5,783 nt of DNA, from assembly GCA_900766795.1 (NCBI GenBank), contig CAAFWX010000211.1:1-5783 (forward strand), read 5' to 3'. The position numbers and the translations under genes are program-made. Below the pieces are notes generated by a model, which was given only the letters and a program-made list of their open reading frames with translations, made no database searches and was not told the DNA's origin. Shown here piece by piece: positions 1 through 5,783 of this stretch. Within the stretch, counting starts at the first letter, position 1. Every line of letters begins with the position of its first letter. The stretch comes from Oscillospiraceae bacterium. Lineage in GTDB: Bacteria > Bacillota_A > Clostridia > Oscillospirales > Ruminococcaceae.

Positions 1-1372
1 CGTAGGAGATGTCGGAAGCGATTTCGCCGAGCGTCTTGATATCGGCGGGGAATTCGCCGTTTTCAGCAAGCTCGCCGAGCAGGTCGCAGAGGATTCTTCT
101 GAAATACTCGTGACGGGGGTAAGACAGGAAGCTTCTCGAGTCGGTGAGCATTCCGACAAAGCCCGCAAGGTAGCCGAGGTTTCCGAGGGAGATAAGCTGC
201 TCGCGCATACCTGTCTTGTGGTCGTTGAACCACCAAGCGGAGCCGTGCTGAATCTTGCTTACCGCCTCGCTGCTCTGGAAGCAGCCGAGAATGGTGTCTA
301 TTGCCTGATTGTCGTGCGGGTTAAGGCTGTAAATGATAGTCTTGGGGAGCGCACCCTTCATCTCCAGTTCGTTCAGGAAGTTTGCCGTTTCGGAGGAGGG
401 AGCGTAGTTGTTTATGCAGTCATAGCCGGTGTCGGGACCCAACTTGTTGTACATCGCGGTGTTGTTGTCGCGCTTTGTGCCGTAGTGAAGCTGCATTACC
501 CAGCCGCGCTTGTGATATTCGCCTGCGCAGAACAGCATGAACATGGTCTTGTACTTCTTGATTTCAAGCTCGGTGAGAGCTTCGCCGCGAAGCCGCTTTG
601 CAAGAATTGTTTCAAGTTCGCTGTCGTCTGCAAGCGCATAGTAAACATACTCCAGAGCGTGGTCGGAAACCCTGCACTGCATCTCTCCAAAGAAGTCCAT
701 GCGCTTTACAAGAGCCTCTCTAAGCGTTGAAAGGCTGTTTATTTCCACGCCGCTGACTCCCGAAAGCTTTGCGAGATAGTCCGTAAAGTCTGGCTTTTCG
801 ATGTTCATTGCCTTGTCGGGGCGCCATGCGGGGTAAACCTTTGTCTTGAAGCTGCTGTCTGCGGCAATCATCTTGTGCCACTCGAGGGAATCGACAGGGT
901 CGTCGGTAGTGCAGATAACCTCAACGCCGGATTTCTCGATAAGTCCGCGAACGCTCATATCGGGCTGCGCAAGCTTCTCGTTGCAGAGATTCCAAACCTC
1001 CTCGGCGGTTTCTCCGTTCAGAACGCCGTTATAGCCGAAGTATCTCTGAAGCTCAAGGTGGCTCCAGTGAAGCAGAGGATTTCCCACAGCCTTTCCGAGC
1101 ACCTCAGCCCACTTCTGGAACTTCTCGCGGTCGGAAGCGTCGCCTGTGATGTACTTCTCGTCAACTCCTGCGGAGCGCATAAGACGCCACTTGTAGTGGT
1201 CGCCGCCGAGCCAAACCTGAGTGATGTTGTCGAACTTTCTGTCCTCGGCAATCTCCTTAGGGTTGATGTGGCAGTGATAGTCGATAATCGGCTGCTTGGA
1301 CGCATAGTCGTTGAACAGCGTCACCGCCGTGGGAGTTGTAAGCAGGAAATCCTTATCCATGAATTTTTTCAA
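1..1372 (-). CDS. uxaC: Glucuronate/galacturonate isomerase UxaC (uronate isomerase), C-terminus cut by window edge
   Basis: Cytoplasmic uronate isomerase: D-galacturonate to D-tagaturonate (also D-glucuronate to D-fructuronate), first step of the Ashwell pathway. I translated the minus strand by hand: 457 uninterrupted residues, no frameshift, running off the left edge. It follows E. coli UxaC (470 aa) nearly end to end, so about ten residues are missing. Visible landmarks of this amidohydrolase-superfamily family are the metal-binding HxH in DYHCH (His33, His35), GDHYKWR (57-63), TGDASDREKF (76-85), CTTDDPVDSLE (154-164), WRPDKA (183-188) and LTDSRSFLSYPRHEYFRRIL (409-428). The start is taken as TTG at 1372, not the in-frame ATG at 1360. 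TTG gives an N-terminus MKKFMDKDFLL that lines up with MTPFMTEDFLL of E. coli and sits 8 nt from a good ribosome site. It is the last visible gene of the operon, 26 nt after uxaA. With UxaB and UxaA beside it and no UxuA/UxuB, galacturonate is the likelier substrate. Confidence 0.96.
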   Translation of the reverse strand, partial: MKKFMDKDFLLTTPTAVTLFNDYASKQPIIDYHCHINPKEIAEDRKFDNITQVWLGGDHYKWRLMRSAGVDEKYITGDASDREKFQKWAEVLGKAVGNPLLHWSHLELQRYFGYNGVLNGETAEEVWNLCNEKLAQPDMSVRGLIEKSGVEVICTTDDPVDSLEWHKMIAADSSFKTKVYPAWRPDKAMNIEKPDFTDYLAKLSGVSGVEINSLSTLREALVKRMDFFGEMQCRVSDHALEYVYYALADDSELETILAKRLRGEALTELEIKKYKTMFMLFCAGEYHKRGWVMQLHYGTKRDNNTAMYNKLGPDTGYDCINNYAPSSETANFLNELEMKGALPKTIIYSLNPHDNQAIDTILGCFQSSEAVSKIQHGSAWWFNDHKTGMREQLISLGNLGYLAGFVGMLTDSRSFLSYPRHEYFRRILCDLLGELAENGEFPADIKTLGEIASDISY

Positions 1373-1380
1373 CTGAATTA

Positions 1381-1389
1381 CTTCCTTTC
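1381..1389 (-). promoter_or_regulatory. Ribosome binding site of uxaC, supports a TTG start
   Basis: The minus strand reads GAAAGGAAG here, a strong purine-rich Shine-Dalgarno. It lies 8 nt before TTG at 1372 but 20 nt before ATG at 1360. Spacing therefore favours TTG as the start. The site lies in the 26-nt gap after the uxaA stop codon, so uxaC has its own ribosome entry within the polycistronic message. Confidence 0.8.
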
Positions 1390-1398
1390 GATAAAAAA

Positions 1399-2877
1399 TC
1401 AGAGCGTAACGCCTGTCTTGAATATTGCAATATCGCGTGAGCCGCAGCGCTCGTTGGCGGTAAGCTTACCGTTTGCAACCTCCGCTACAAGCGAAACAAG
1501 CTCCTGGAGCTTGCTGTCAAAGCTTTCGCCCAGCGCAATTCCGCCCGCGTCGAGGTCTATCCAGTTGGATTTGCGCGCGGCAAGGTCGGAGTTGGTGGAA
1601 ATCTTTATGGTCGGAACAAAGCCGCCGAAAGGCGTTCCGCGACCTGTCGTGAACAGCACCATGTGGCAGCCTGCGCAAGCAAGATTTGTTACCGCAACCA
1701 TATCGTTTCCCGGACCGTTCAGCAGGTTAAGTCCACCGCCCGAAAGCGCGTCGCCGTCAAACAGCACGCCGCATACCGCGCTCGTTCCCGATTTCTGGGT
1801 ACAGCCGAGCGACTTGTCCTCGAGCGTTGTAATGCCGCCTGCCTTGTTTCCCGGAGAGGGGTTTTCATAGACGGGCTGGTCGTGCTTCTGATAGTATTCC
1901 TTGAAGCCGTTGACAAGCTTCACAATCTTTCCGAAAGTTTCCTCGTCCTTTGCGCGCGCCATCAGAAGCTGCTCCGCGCCGAACATCTCGGGAACCTCGG
2001 TCAGCACGGTCGTGCCGCCTATTGCCGCCATATAGTCGGAAAATCTGCCGACAAGCGGGTTTGCGGTGATTCCCGAAAGACCGTCCGAGCCGCCGCACTT
2101 TAAGCCGATTCTAAGCTCCGACATATCCGCTTCGGTGCGCTTGTCCTGCTTTGCCTTTTCATACAGCTTTTCAAGCAGCTCGACGCCCGCTTCGATTTCA
2201 TCGGGAACGTCCTGCGCAATAAGGAACTCCATGCGCTCCTCGTCATGCTCGCCAAGCGTTTCGCGGAAAACATCCATTCGGTTGTTCTCGCAGCCAAGCC
2301 CCAGAATAAGCGTGCCGCCGCAGTTGGGGTGCTTCGCCATTCTCTGGAGCATAGCGCGGGTGCGAAGATGGTCCTCGCCAATCTGCGAGCAGCCGTATGG
2401 GTGGGTGTAGGCAAACGCGCCGTCTATGCCCTGCATATCGGGGTGCTTCTTGAGAAAGCGCTCGACAATCAGCCTTGCCTGCGAGTTTACGCAGCCAACG
2501 GTCGGGATAACCCAAAGCTCGTTGCGTATGCCGATGTCGCCGTTCTTTCTGCGGTAAGCCGAGATTTTGCGGCTCTCCCCCGCTTTAAGGGGCAGGATTT
2601 CCTTTTTGTCGTAGGAGTACTCCAGCACGCCGGAAAGGTTGGTTTCCATGTTGTGGCTGTGAACGTGCTCGCCTGCGGCAATGTCCTTTGTAGCCCTGCC
2701 GATAATCTCGCCGTATTTTATTACCTGCTCGCCCGATTTGATGGGTTTGAGCGCGAACTTGTGACCCTTTTCGATATCCTCCGCAAGAGTTACGCCCTCT
2801 GCCTGCTCGCCCTTTTTCAGCGGAACAAGCGCAACCGCAACCGAATCGAGAGGTGAGATTACAATTGTTCTTTTCAT
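1399..2877 (-). CDS. uxaA: Altronate dehydratase UxaA
   Basis: Cytoplasmic D-altronate dehydratase (altronate to 2-keto-3-deoxygluconate plus water), third step of galacturonate breakdown; the family uses a divalent metal such as iron. The 492 aa match the family length (E. coli 495) and align along the whole chain. An N-terminal SAF-type domain (about 1-79) contains GHKFALKPI (38-46) and DIAAGEHVHSHN (65-76). The catalytic UxaA/GarD body follows: RNELWVIPTVGCVN (118-131), YGCSQIGEDH (161-170), GLGCENN (193-199), CGGSDGLSGITANP (261-274), TEVPEMFGAEQLL (293-305), ENPSPGNKAGGITTLEDKS (338-356) and TGRGTPFGGFVPT (411-423). The conserved cysteines at 129, 163, 196, 261 and 359 are all present, and the chain ends IFKTGVTL as in E. 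coli (IFKSGVTL). The ATG at 2877 follows the uxaB stop by 4 nt. Galactarate dehydratase GarD is a relative, but the end-to-end match and the uxaB/uxaC neighbours settle the call. Confidence 0.98.
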   Translation of the reverse strand: MKRTIVISPLDSVAVALVPLKKGEQAEGVTLAEDIEKGHKFALKPIKSGEQVIKYGEIIGRATKDIAAGEHVHSHNMETNLSGVLEYSYDKKEILPLKAGESRKISAYRRKNGDIGIRNELWVIPTVGCVNSQARLIVERFLKKHPDMQGIDGAFAYTHPYGCSQIGEDHLRTRAMLQRMAKHPNCGGTLILGLGCENNRMDVFRETLGEHDEERMEFLIAQDVPDEIEAGVELLEKLYEKAKQDKRTEADMSELRIGLKCGGSDGLSGITANPLVGRFSDYMAAIGGTTVLTEVPEMFGAEQLLMARAKDEETFGKIVKLVNGFKEYYQKHDQPVYENPSPGNKAGGITTLEDKSLGCTQKSGTSAVCGVLFDGDALSGGGLNLLNGPGNDMVAVTNLACAGCHMVLFTTGRGTPFGGFVPTIKISTNSDLAARKSNWIDLDAGGIALGESFDSKLQELVSLVAEVANGKLTANERCGSRDIAIFKTGVTL

Positions 2878-2881
2878 TTTG

Positions 2882-2888
2882 TCACCCT
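2882..2888 (-). promoter_or_regulatory. Ribosome binding site of uxaA, embedded in the uxaB stop
   Basis: The minus strand reads AGGGTGA: GGG is the last sense codon of uxaB and TGA its stop. The purine core AGGG ends 7 nt before the uxaA ATG at 2877. A terminating UxaB ribosome therefore sits over the uxaA initiation site, an arrangement typical of translational coupling (inferred). It would keep reductase and dehydratase output in step. Confidence 0.75.
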
Positions 2889-4315
2889 AAGAATTTACGC
2901 AGAGCCTCGCGCTCACCGTTGTTTACAATGCTCTCAATATACCCTGCAACCAAAGCCGCGTTGTCGTCCTCGTCAAGATTCTGCTCCCAGATGTCGCTTG
3001 CTGACAGCACCGTCTTTGCCATCTCGGCAAAATCGGATTTCTCCCACAGCTTCTTCCAGAACTCAAGGTACTTGGGGTCGTCGTTCAGCGCGATGTCCTG
3101 CTCGCCGCGCTTGCCGCGGTAGAAAACGATAAGGGAAGCCAGCGAGAACAGTATGTGCTTCGGGGATTTTCCGAACTTGGTGCGGTAGTCGTTGTAGGTC
3201 GGAAGAAGTCTTGTCTTGAACTTTGTGGTGGAGTTTAATGCAATCGACATCAGCTCATGACGGATAAAGGGATTCTTAAAGCGCTCAACAACGCTGTTTG
3301 CGAACGCGTCCATCTCGTTCTGGGGCAGGTCGATTGTGGGCTTTATTTCGTCGTTGATAAGCTCGGACACGAAACGTCCAACGTCCTCGTCCTCAACGCT
3401 CTCGCGAACGGTGTCGATTCCGCTGAGGTAAGCAACGGGCACCATAGCGGTGTGCGAGCCGTTCAGAATCTTAACCTTGCGCTGCTTGTAGGGCACGATA
3501 TTGTCCGCGAAAATCACGTTAAGCCCCGACTTGTCGGCAGGCAGCTTCTCCTGAACAAACGGCTCTTTCTCAAGCACCCACAGATGGAAAATCTCGCCCT
3601 TTACGATGTTGTTGTCGGCGAAGCCTGTTTCCTCGCAAATCTGCGAAGCGCAGTCGCGGGGGTAGCCGGGCACGATTCGGTCAACCAAGGTGCTTGTGAA
3701 GTGGTTTGCCGAGGTGAGCCAGTTTACAAAGTCGGCGTCCAGCTTGTTGATGTCAGCAAGCTCCAGAAGAACCCTCTTAAGCTCGTCGCCGTTGTGGTCG
3801 ATAAGCTCGCAGGGAACGATTGCAAGACCCTTTGTCATGTCGCCGCCGAACTTGTCGTATCTTGCCTTAAGCAGAGCAAGCAGCTTTCCGGGGAAGCTCT
3901 TCGGGCAGACGGAGAAATCAGTGTCGGTGGGGTCGAGGGCAATTCCTGCCTCAGTCGTGTTGGAAATAACTATCTCAAGGTCGTCGCTCTCGGCGTATTT
4001 CAGGAATTTTGCGTAGTCCTCAAAGGGGTTGATAAAATCGCTGAGCACGTCAATAATTCTGCGGCTCTGAATCTTCTCGCCGTTGTCGATTCCCTCAAGG
4101 CAAACGGTGTACAGACCGTCCTGCTCGCCAAGCTCCTTCACTCTGCCGACAGGCATGGGCTGAACAACCGCAACATTGGAGTTGATGACGCCCTTGTCGT
4201 TCAAATCCTGAAGAATCCAGTCAACAAACGCGCGCAGGAAATTTCCCTCGCCAAACTGGAGAATTTTCACGGGTCTTTCCTTGGTTGAAAAATTGCTTCG
4301 GTTCAATTCTTTCAT
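2882..4315 (-). CDS. uxaB: Tagaturonate reductase UxaB (altronate oxidoreductase)
   Basis: NAD-dependent cytoplasmic reductase that turns D-tagaturonate into D-altronate, second step of galacturonate catabolism. The 477 aa compare with 483 in E. coli UxaB and align throughout. It belongs to the polyol (mannitol-type) long-chain dehydrogenases. The N-terminal nucleotide-binding domain opens with ILQFGEGNFLRAFVDW (18-33), diagnostic of UxaB, and continues with QDGLYT (65-70), SNTTEAGI (118-125), VPCELIDHNGDEL (167-179) and STLVDRIVPGYPRD (208-221). The catalytic K-x4-N-x2-H signature of the family is intact as Lys280, Asn285, His288 within RKVKILNGSHTA. The C-terminal helical domain includes NPFIRHELMSIALNS. 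The ATG at 4315 has GAGGTG (4321-4326) 5 nt upstream. The paralogue UxuB (fructuronate reductase) is the main alternative; the FGEGNFLRAF block and the partners UxaA/UxaC favour UxaB. About 120 nt with two hairpins separates it from the preceding ATPase gene, and it is probably coupled to uxaA behind it. Confidence 0.97.
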   Translation of the reverse strand: MKELNRSNFSTKERPVKILQFGEGNFLRAFVDWILQDLNDKGVINSNVAVVQPMPVGRVKELGEQDGLYTVCLEGIDNGEKIQSRRIIDVLSDFINPFEDYAKFLKYAESDDLEIVISNTTEAGIALDPTDTDFSVCPKSFPGKLLALLKARYDKFGGDMTKGLAIVPCELIDHNGDELKRVLLELADINKLDADFVNWLTSANHFTSTLVDRIVPGYPRDCASQICEETGFADNNIVKGEIFHLWVLEKEPFVQEKLPADKSGLNVIFADNIVPYKQRKVKILNGSHTAMVPVAYLSGIDTVRESVEDEDVGRFVSELINDEIKPTIDLPQNEMDAFANSVVERFKNPFIRHELMSIALNSTTKFKTRLLPTYNDYRTKFGKSPKHILFSLASLIVFYRGKRGEQDIALNDDPKYLEFWKKLWEKSDFAEMAKTVLSASDIWEQNLDEDDNAALVAGYIESIVNNGEREALRKFLG

Positions 4316-4335
4316 ATAAACACCTCAAAGTTTTC

Positions 4336-4351
4336 TGCGGCAGCCGCCGCA
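4336..4351. other. Short GC-rich hairpin just ahead of uxaB; terminator-like on the plus strand
   Basis: TGCGGC and GCCGCA form a perfect 6-bp stem around a 4-nt loop. Read on the minus (sense) strand it ends 9 nt before the uxaB ribosome site and is flanked by A-runs, so it is not a terminator for the operon. Read on the plus strand it is followed at once by five T (4352-4356), like a small intrinsic terminator. No plus-strand gene is visible that would need one; it could stop antisense transcription over the ATPase gene. Function unknown. Confidence 0.4.
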
Positions 4352-4390
4352 TTTTTCTGCTTCGTATTGTTACAGAGCGGATAAACAGCT

Positions 4391-4423
4391 TTTTCCTGCG
4401 AAACCGAGGGCTCCGCAGGAAAA
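4391..4423 (-). other. 15-bp intercistronic stem-loop after the ABC ATPase gene
   Basis: In the sense (minus-strand) RNA the arms UUUUCCUGCGGAGCC and GGUUUCGCAGGAAAA pair over 15 consecutive positions, two of them G-U wobbles, leaving a 3-nt loop CUC. It begins 11 nt after the ATPase stop codon. No U-run follows the 3' arm (the next bases are AGCUGUUUAUC), so it is not a standard intrinsic terminator. Likely roles are protection of the upstream message from 3' exonucleases, a processing site, or partial attenuation that sets ATPase against Uxa levels; these are inferences. Confidence 0.6.
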
Positions 4424-4434
4424 GGAATAATCAA

Positions 4435-5529
4435 TTAGAAACGAATTCGCTTTTCTGTGTGATTGTCAAACAGATAAACGCTCTCGAACGGGATAATCAG
4501 TTCAGGCTTGTCGCCAACCTCGGGAGCCTCGTGCGGGTCAACCTTGGCAATAGCCTTGACGCCGTGCATGTCGATATACACGTTGGTGTTGTCGCCCAAA
4601 AGCTCGGTAAGCTCAACATAGCAGGGAATCTTGAAGCACTTTGCAAAAGCCTCTCTCTTAGCAAGCTTAACCGCCTCGGGACGGAAGCCGAGCGCAACCT
4701 CCTTGCCCTCGTATTTGTCAAGAATGCTCTTGTCAACGAGCTGCGAAAGGTCAAGCTCTGTGTCAACAATGGTGATTTTTCCGTCGTGAACCGTCGCGGG
4801 GATAAAGTTCATGGGAGGCTCGCCGATAAAGCCCGCAACGAACATATTCGCAGGGTTGAAGTACAGGTCGTAGGGAGTTCCCACCTGCTGAATGTAGCCC
4901 TCCTTCATGACAACGATTCTGTCCGCCATTGTCATAGCCTCTGTCTGGTCGTGGGTTACATAGATTGTGGTCGCGCCGGTTTCGCGGTGAATCTGAGTAA
5001 TCTCCGAGCGCATGGTAACTCTCTGCTTAGCGTCGAGGTTGGAGAGCGGCTCGTCCATAAGGAAGATGTCAACCTTGCGGATAATCGCGCGTCCAACGGC
5101 AACTCTCTGACGCTGACCGCCCGAAAGCTCACGCGGCTTTCTGTCGAGATAATCCTGAAGACCGAGAATCTTCGCGGTGCTGAGAACCTTCTGCTCGATT
5201 ACGTCATCGTCAACGCCCTGCAAGGTAAGACCGAACGCCAGATTCTCGTACACGCTCATGTGGGGGTACAGCGCGTAGCTCTGGAATACCATTGCAACGC
5301 CGCGGTCACGGGGGCCTTTTTCATTTGCTCTGACGCCGTCAATGTAAAACTCACCGTTGCTGATGTTTTCAAGACCGGCAATCATACGCAGCGTAGTGGA
5401 TTTACCACAGCCCGAGGAGCCGACAAAAACGATAAACTCTCCCTTTTCGATTTCAAGGTTAAAATCATGTACGGCATGGAAACCGTTCGGGTAGATTTTG
5501 TTGATTCCTTTAAGGGTTAAAAATGCCAT
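4435..5529 (-). CDS. Carbohydrate ABC transporter ATP-binding protein (MsmX/MsmK/UgpC/MalK family)
   Basis: ATPase subunit on the cytoplasmic face of a CUT1-type sugar importer. At 364 aa it has the family length (B. subtilis MsmX about 365) and every nucleotide-binding motif: Walker A GSSGCGKST (37-45), Q-loop Gln83 in VFQSYALYPHM, signature LSGGQ (135-139), Walker B IFLMDEP (155-161) with Glu160, D-loop SNLD (163-166) and switch His193 in VTHDQTEAMT. The C-terminal MalK-like regulatory/TOBE region (about 240-364) contains GFRPEAV (281-287), LLGDNTNVYI (310-319) and VYLFD (351-355). The ATG at 5529 has GTGAGGA (5537-5543) 7 nt upstream. It lies between kduI and uxaB, pointing to uptake of pectin-derived oligogalacturonides or galacturonate; in Firmicutes MsmX-type ATPases can serve several importers. 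No permease or binding protein is visible, so the substrate is inferred from context. Sequence alone cannot separate UgpC, MsmK and MalK labels, so no symbol is given. Confidence 0.95.
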   Translation of the reverse strand: MAFLTLKGINKIYPNGFHAVHDFNLEIEKGEFIVFVGSSGCGKSTTLRMIAGLENISNGEFYIDGVRANEKGPRDRGVAMVFQSYALYPHMSVYENLAFGLTLQGVDDDVIEQKVLSTAKILGLQDYLDRKPRELSGGQRQRVAVGRAIIRKVDIFLMDEPLSNLDAKQRVTMRSEITQIHRETGATTIYVTHDQTEAMTMADRIVVMKEGYIQQVGTPYDLYFNPANMFVAGFIGEPPMNFIPATVHDGKITIVDTELDLSQLVDKSILDKYEGKEVALGFRPEAVKLAKREAFAKCFKIPCYVELTELLGDNTNVYIDMHGVKAIAKVDPHEAPEVGDKPELIIPFESVYLFDNHTEKRIRF

Positions 5530-5551
5530 ATCCGTGTCCTCACTTTATTTG

Positions 5552-5571
5552 AATGATATTCAATGATATTC
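5552..5571. repeat. Perfect tandem 10-bp repeat in the kduI-ATPase spacer
   Basis: AATGATATTC occurs twice head-to-tail with no mismatch. With the G at 5551, the first plus-strand copy reads GAATGATATTC, a GAAT-nnn-ATTC dyad. Beside it, TAAGT/ACTTA (5572-5582) forms an 11-bp palindrome that includes the kduI stop codon. The repeat lies 8 nt upstream (in the transcribed sense) of the ATPase ribosome site. It may be an operator, a transcript feature, or a simple AT-rich slippage duplication; the sequence does not decide. Confidence 0.6.
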
Positions 5572-5579
5572 TAAGTTAC

Positions 5580-5783
5580 TTATTTCAGCTCCAGATTGCC
5601 GATATTGTCCATGTCGTCATAGGTCTGATTCTCGCCGCACATACCCCAGATGAAGGTGTAGTTGGAGGTTGCAGTACCGCTGTGAATCGACCACGAGGGG
5701 GAGATTACAGCCTGCTCGTTGTGCATGATGATGTGGCGCGTCTCGGTCGGCTCGCCCATCATGTGGAAGACGACGTTGTTGTC
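5580..5783 (-). CDS. kduI: 5-dehydro-4-deoxyglucuronate isomerase KduI, C-terminal part only
   Basis: Cytoplasmic cupin-fold, zinc-dependent isomerase that converts 5-keto-4-deoxyuronate (from unsaturated galacturonide released by pectate lyases) to 3-deoxy-D-glycero-2,5-hexodiulosonate, the substrate of KduD. The frame is open from the right edge for 67 codons to a TAA. The visible part contains the family's characteristic C-terminal block: [19 protein letters not shown], then SPSWSIHSG and [18 protein letters not shown]. If the His of WSIHSG is the fourth zinc ligand (His245 in E. coli KduI), the fragment would begin near residue 212 and end near 278, matching the usual family length. The C-terminus is therefore complete and about three quarters of the protein lies outside the window. 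The internal ATG at 5762 is only a Met within the conserved MMGEP and is not a gene start. The ABC ATPase gene begins 50 nt downstream on the same strand. Confidence 0.96.
   Translation of the reverse strand, partial: DNNVVFHMMGEPTETRHIIMHNEQAVISPSWSIHSGTATSNYTFIWGMCGENQTYDDMDNIGNLELK

Noticed and set aside
110..730. Plus-strand open frame of 206 codons at the left end
   Set aside because: It is antisense to uxaC, which is continuous and well matched here.
875..1870. Plus-strand open frame of 331 codons spanning the uxaC-uxaA junction
   Set aside because: It is antisense to two genes that match known families from end to end and crosses their intergenic gap; it has no recognisable motif.
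3265..3300. Catabolite-repression (cre)-like AAAGCGCT within uxaB
   Set aside because: It matches only the central part of a cre consensus and lies inside conserved coding sequence, so chance is the simpler explanation.
3257..4288. Long plus-strand open frame of 343 codons
   Set aside because: It is antisense to uxaB, which is intact with its catalytic K-x4-N-x2-H residues; no family resemblance is seen.
4391..4423. Reading the 15-bp hairpin as an intrinsic terminator of the ATPase transcript
   Set aside because: There is no U-run after the 3' arm on the sense strand; the U-run is in the 5' arm and is paired.
4357..4434. Possible internal promoter for uxaB in the spacer after the ATPase gene
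   Set aside because: Fragments such as TTGATT and TAACAAT occur on the minus strand, but I found no -35/-10 pair with good hexamers at 16-18 nt spacing.
4285..5520. Long plus-strand open frame of 411 codons
   Set aside because: It lies opposite the ABC ATPase gene, whose full set of motifs is on the minus strand. The product shows no recognisable domain, and the long opening follows from codon bias of the real gene.
5530..5600. Possible promoter ahead of the ABC ATPase gene using TAGAAT or TATCAT as the -10 box
   Set aside because: No acceptable -35 hexamer lies about 17 nt upstream of either box; the region is simply AT-rich.

Overview
The window is one compact block of uronic-acid (pectin sugar) catabolism, and every real gene lies on the minus strand. 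Read in the direction of transcription (right to left), the order is: the 3' end of kduI, an MsmX/UgpC/MalK-type sugar ABC-transporter ATPase, uxaB, uxaA and uxaC. The first gene is cut by the right edge and the last by the left edge, so the locus continues on both sides. Calls rest on recalled family sequences and visible motifs; no search was run.

Layout on the plus-strand scale: uxaC (glucuronate/galacturonate isomerase) fills the left end to 1372 and lacks only about ten C-terminal residues. uxaA (altronate dehydratase) is 1399-2877. uxaB (tagaturonate reductase) is 2882-4315 and has only 4 nt between its stop and the uxaA start. A gap of about 120 nt (4316-4434) holds two hairpins. The ABC ATPase is 4435-5529. 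A 50-nt AT-rich spacer (5530-5579) has a 10-bp tandem duplication and small dyads. The last 67 codons of kduI run from the right edge to 5580. No stretch over 300 bases lacks a gene. I saw no tRNA, rRNA, insertion sequence, CRISPR array or convincing sigma-70 promoter; the operon promoter is probably upstream, beyond the right edge.

How the genes work together: UxaC converts D-galacturonate to D-tagaturonate, UxaB reduces it with NADH to D-altronate, and UxaA dehydrates that to 2-keto-3-deoxygluconate (KDG). KduI works on the other product of pectin breakdown, the unsaturated uronate released by pectate lyases, and with KduD (not in the window) also leads to KDG. The locus therefore joins the hydrolase-derived and lyase-derived branches. 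The ATPase would power uptake of the oligogalacturonides or other sugars, but no permease or binding protein is in view. KDG kinase and KDPG aldolase, needed to reach pyruvate and glyceraldehyde-3-phosphate, are also not in view.

Organism: the sequences resemble Firmicutes, probably a Clostridia plant-fibre degrader of the gut or rumen (Oscillospiraceae/Ruminococcaceae-like). The reasons are strong purine-rich Shine-Dalgarno sites, a TTG start, GC content that looks slightly above half, and a stand-alone MsmX-like ATPase. This is inference. The protein families are all well known; the less ordinary points are the gene combination, the uxaC start and the intercistronic RNA structures.
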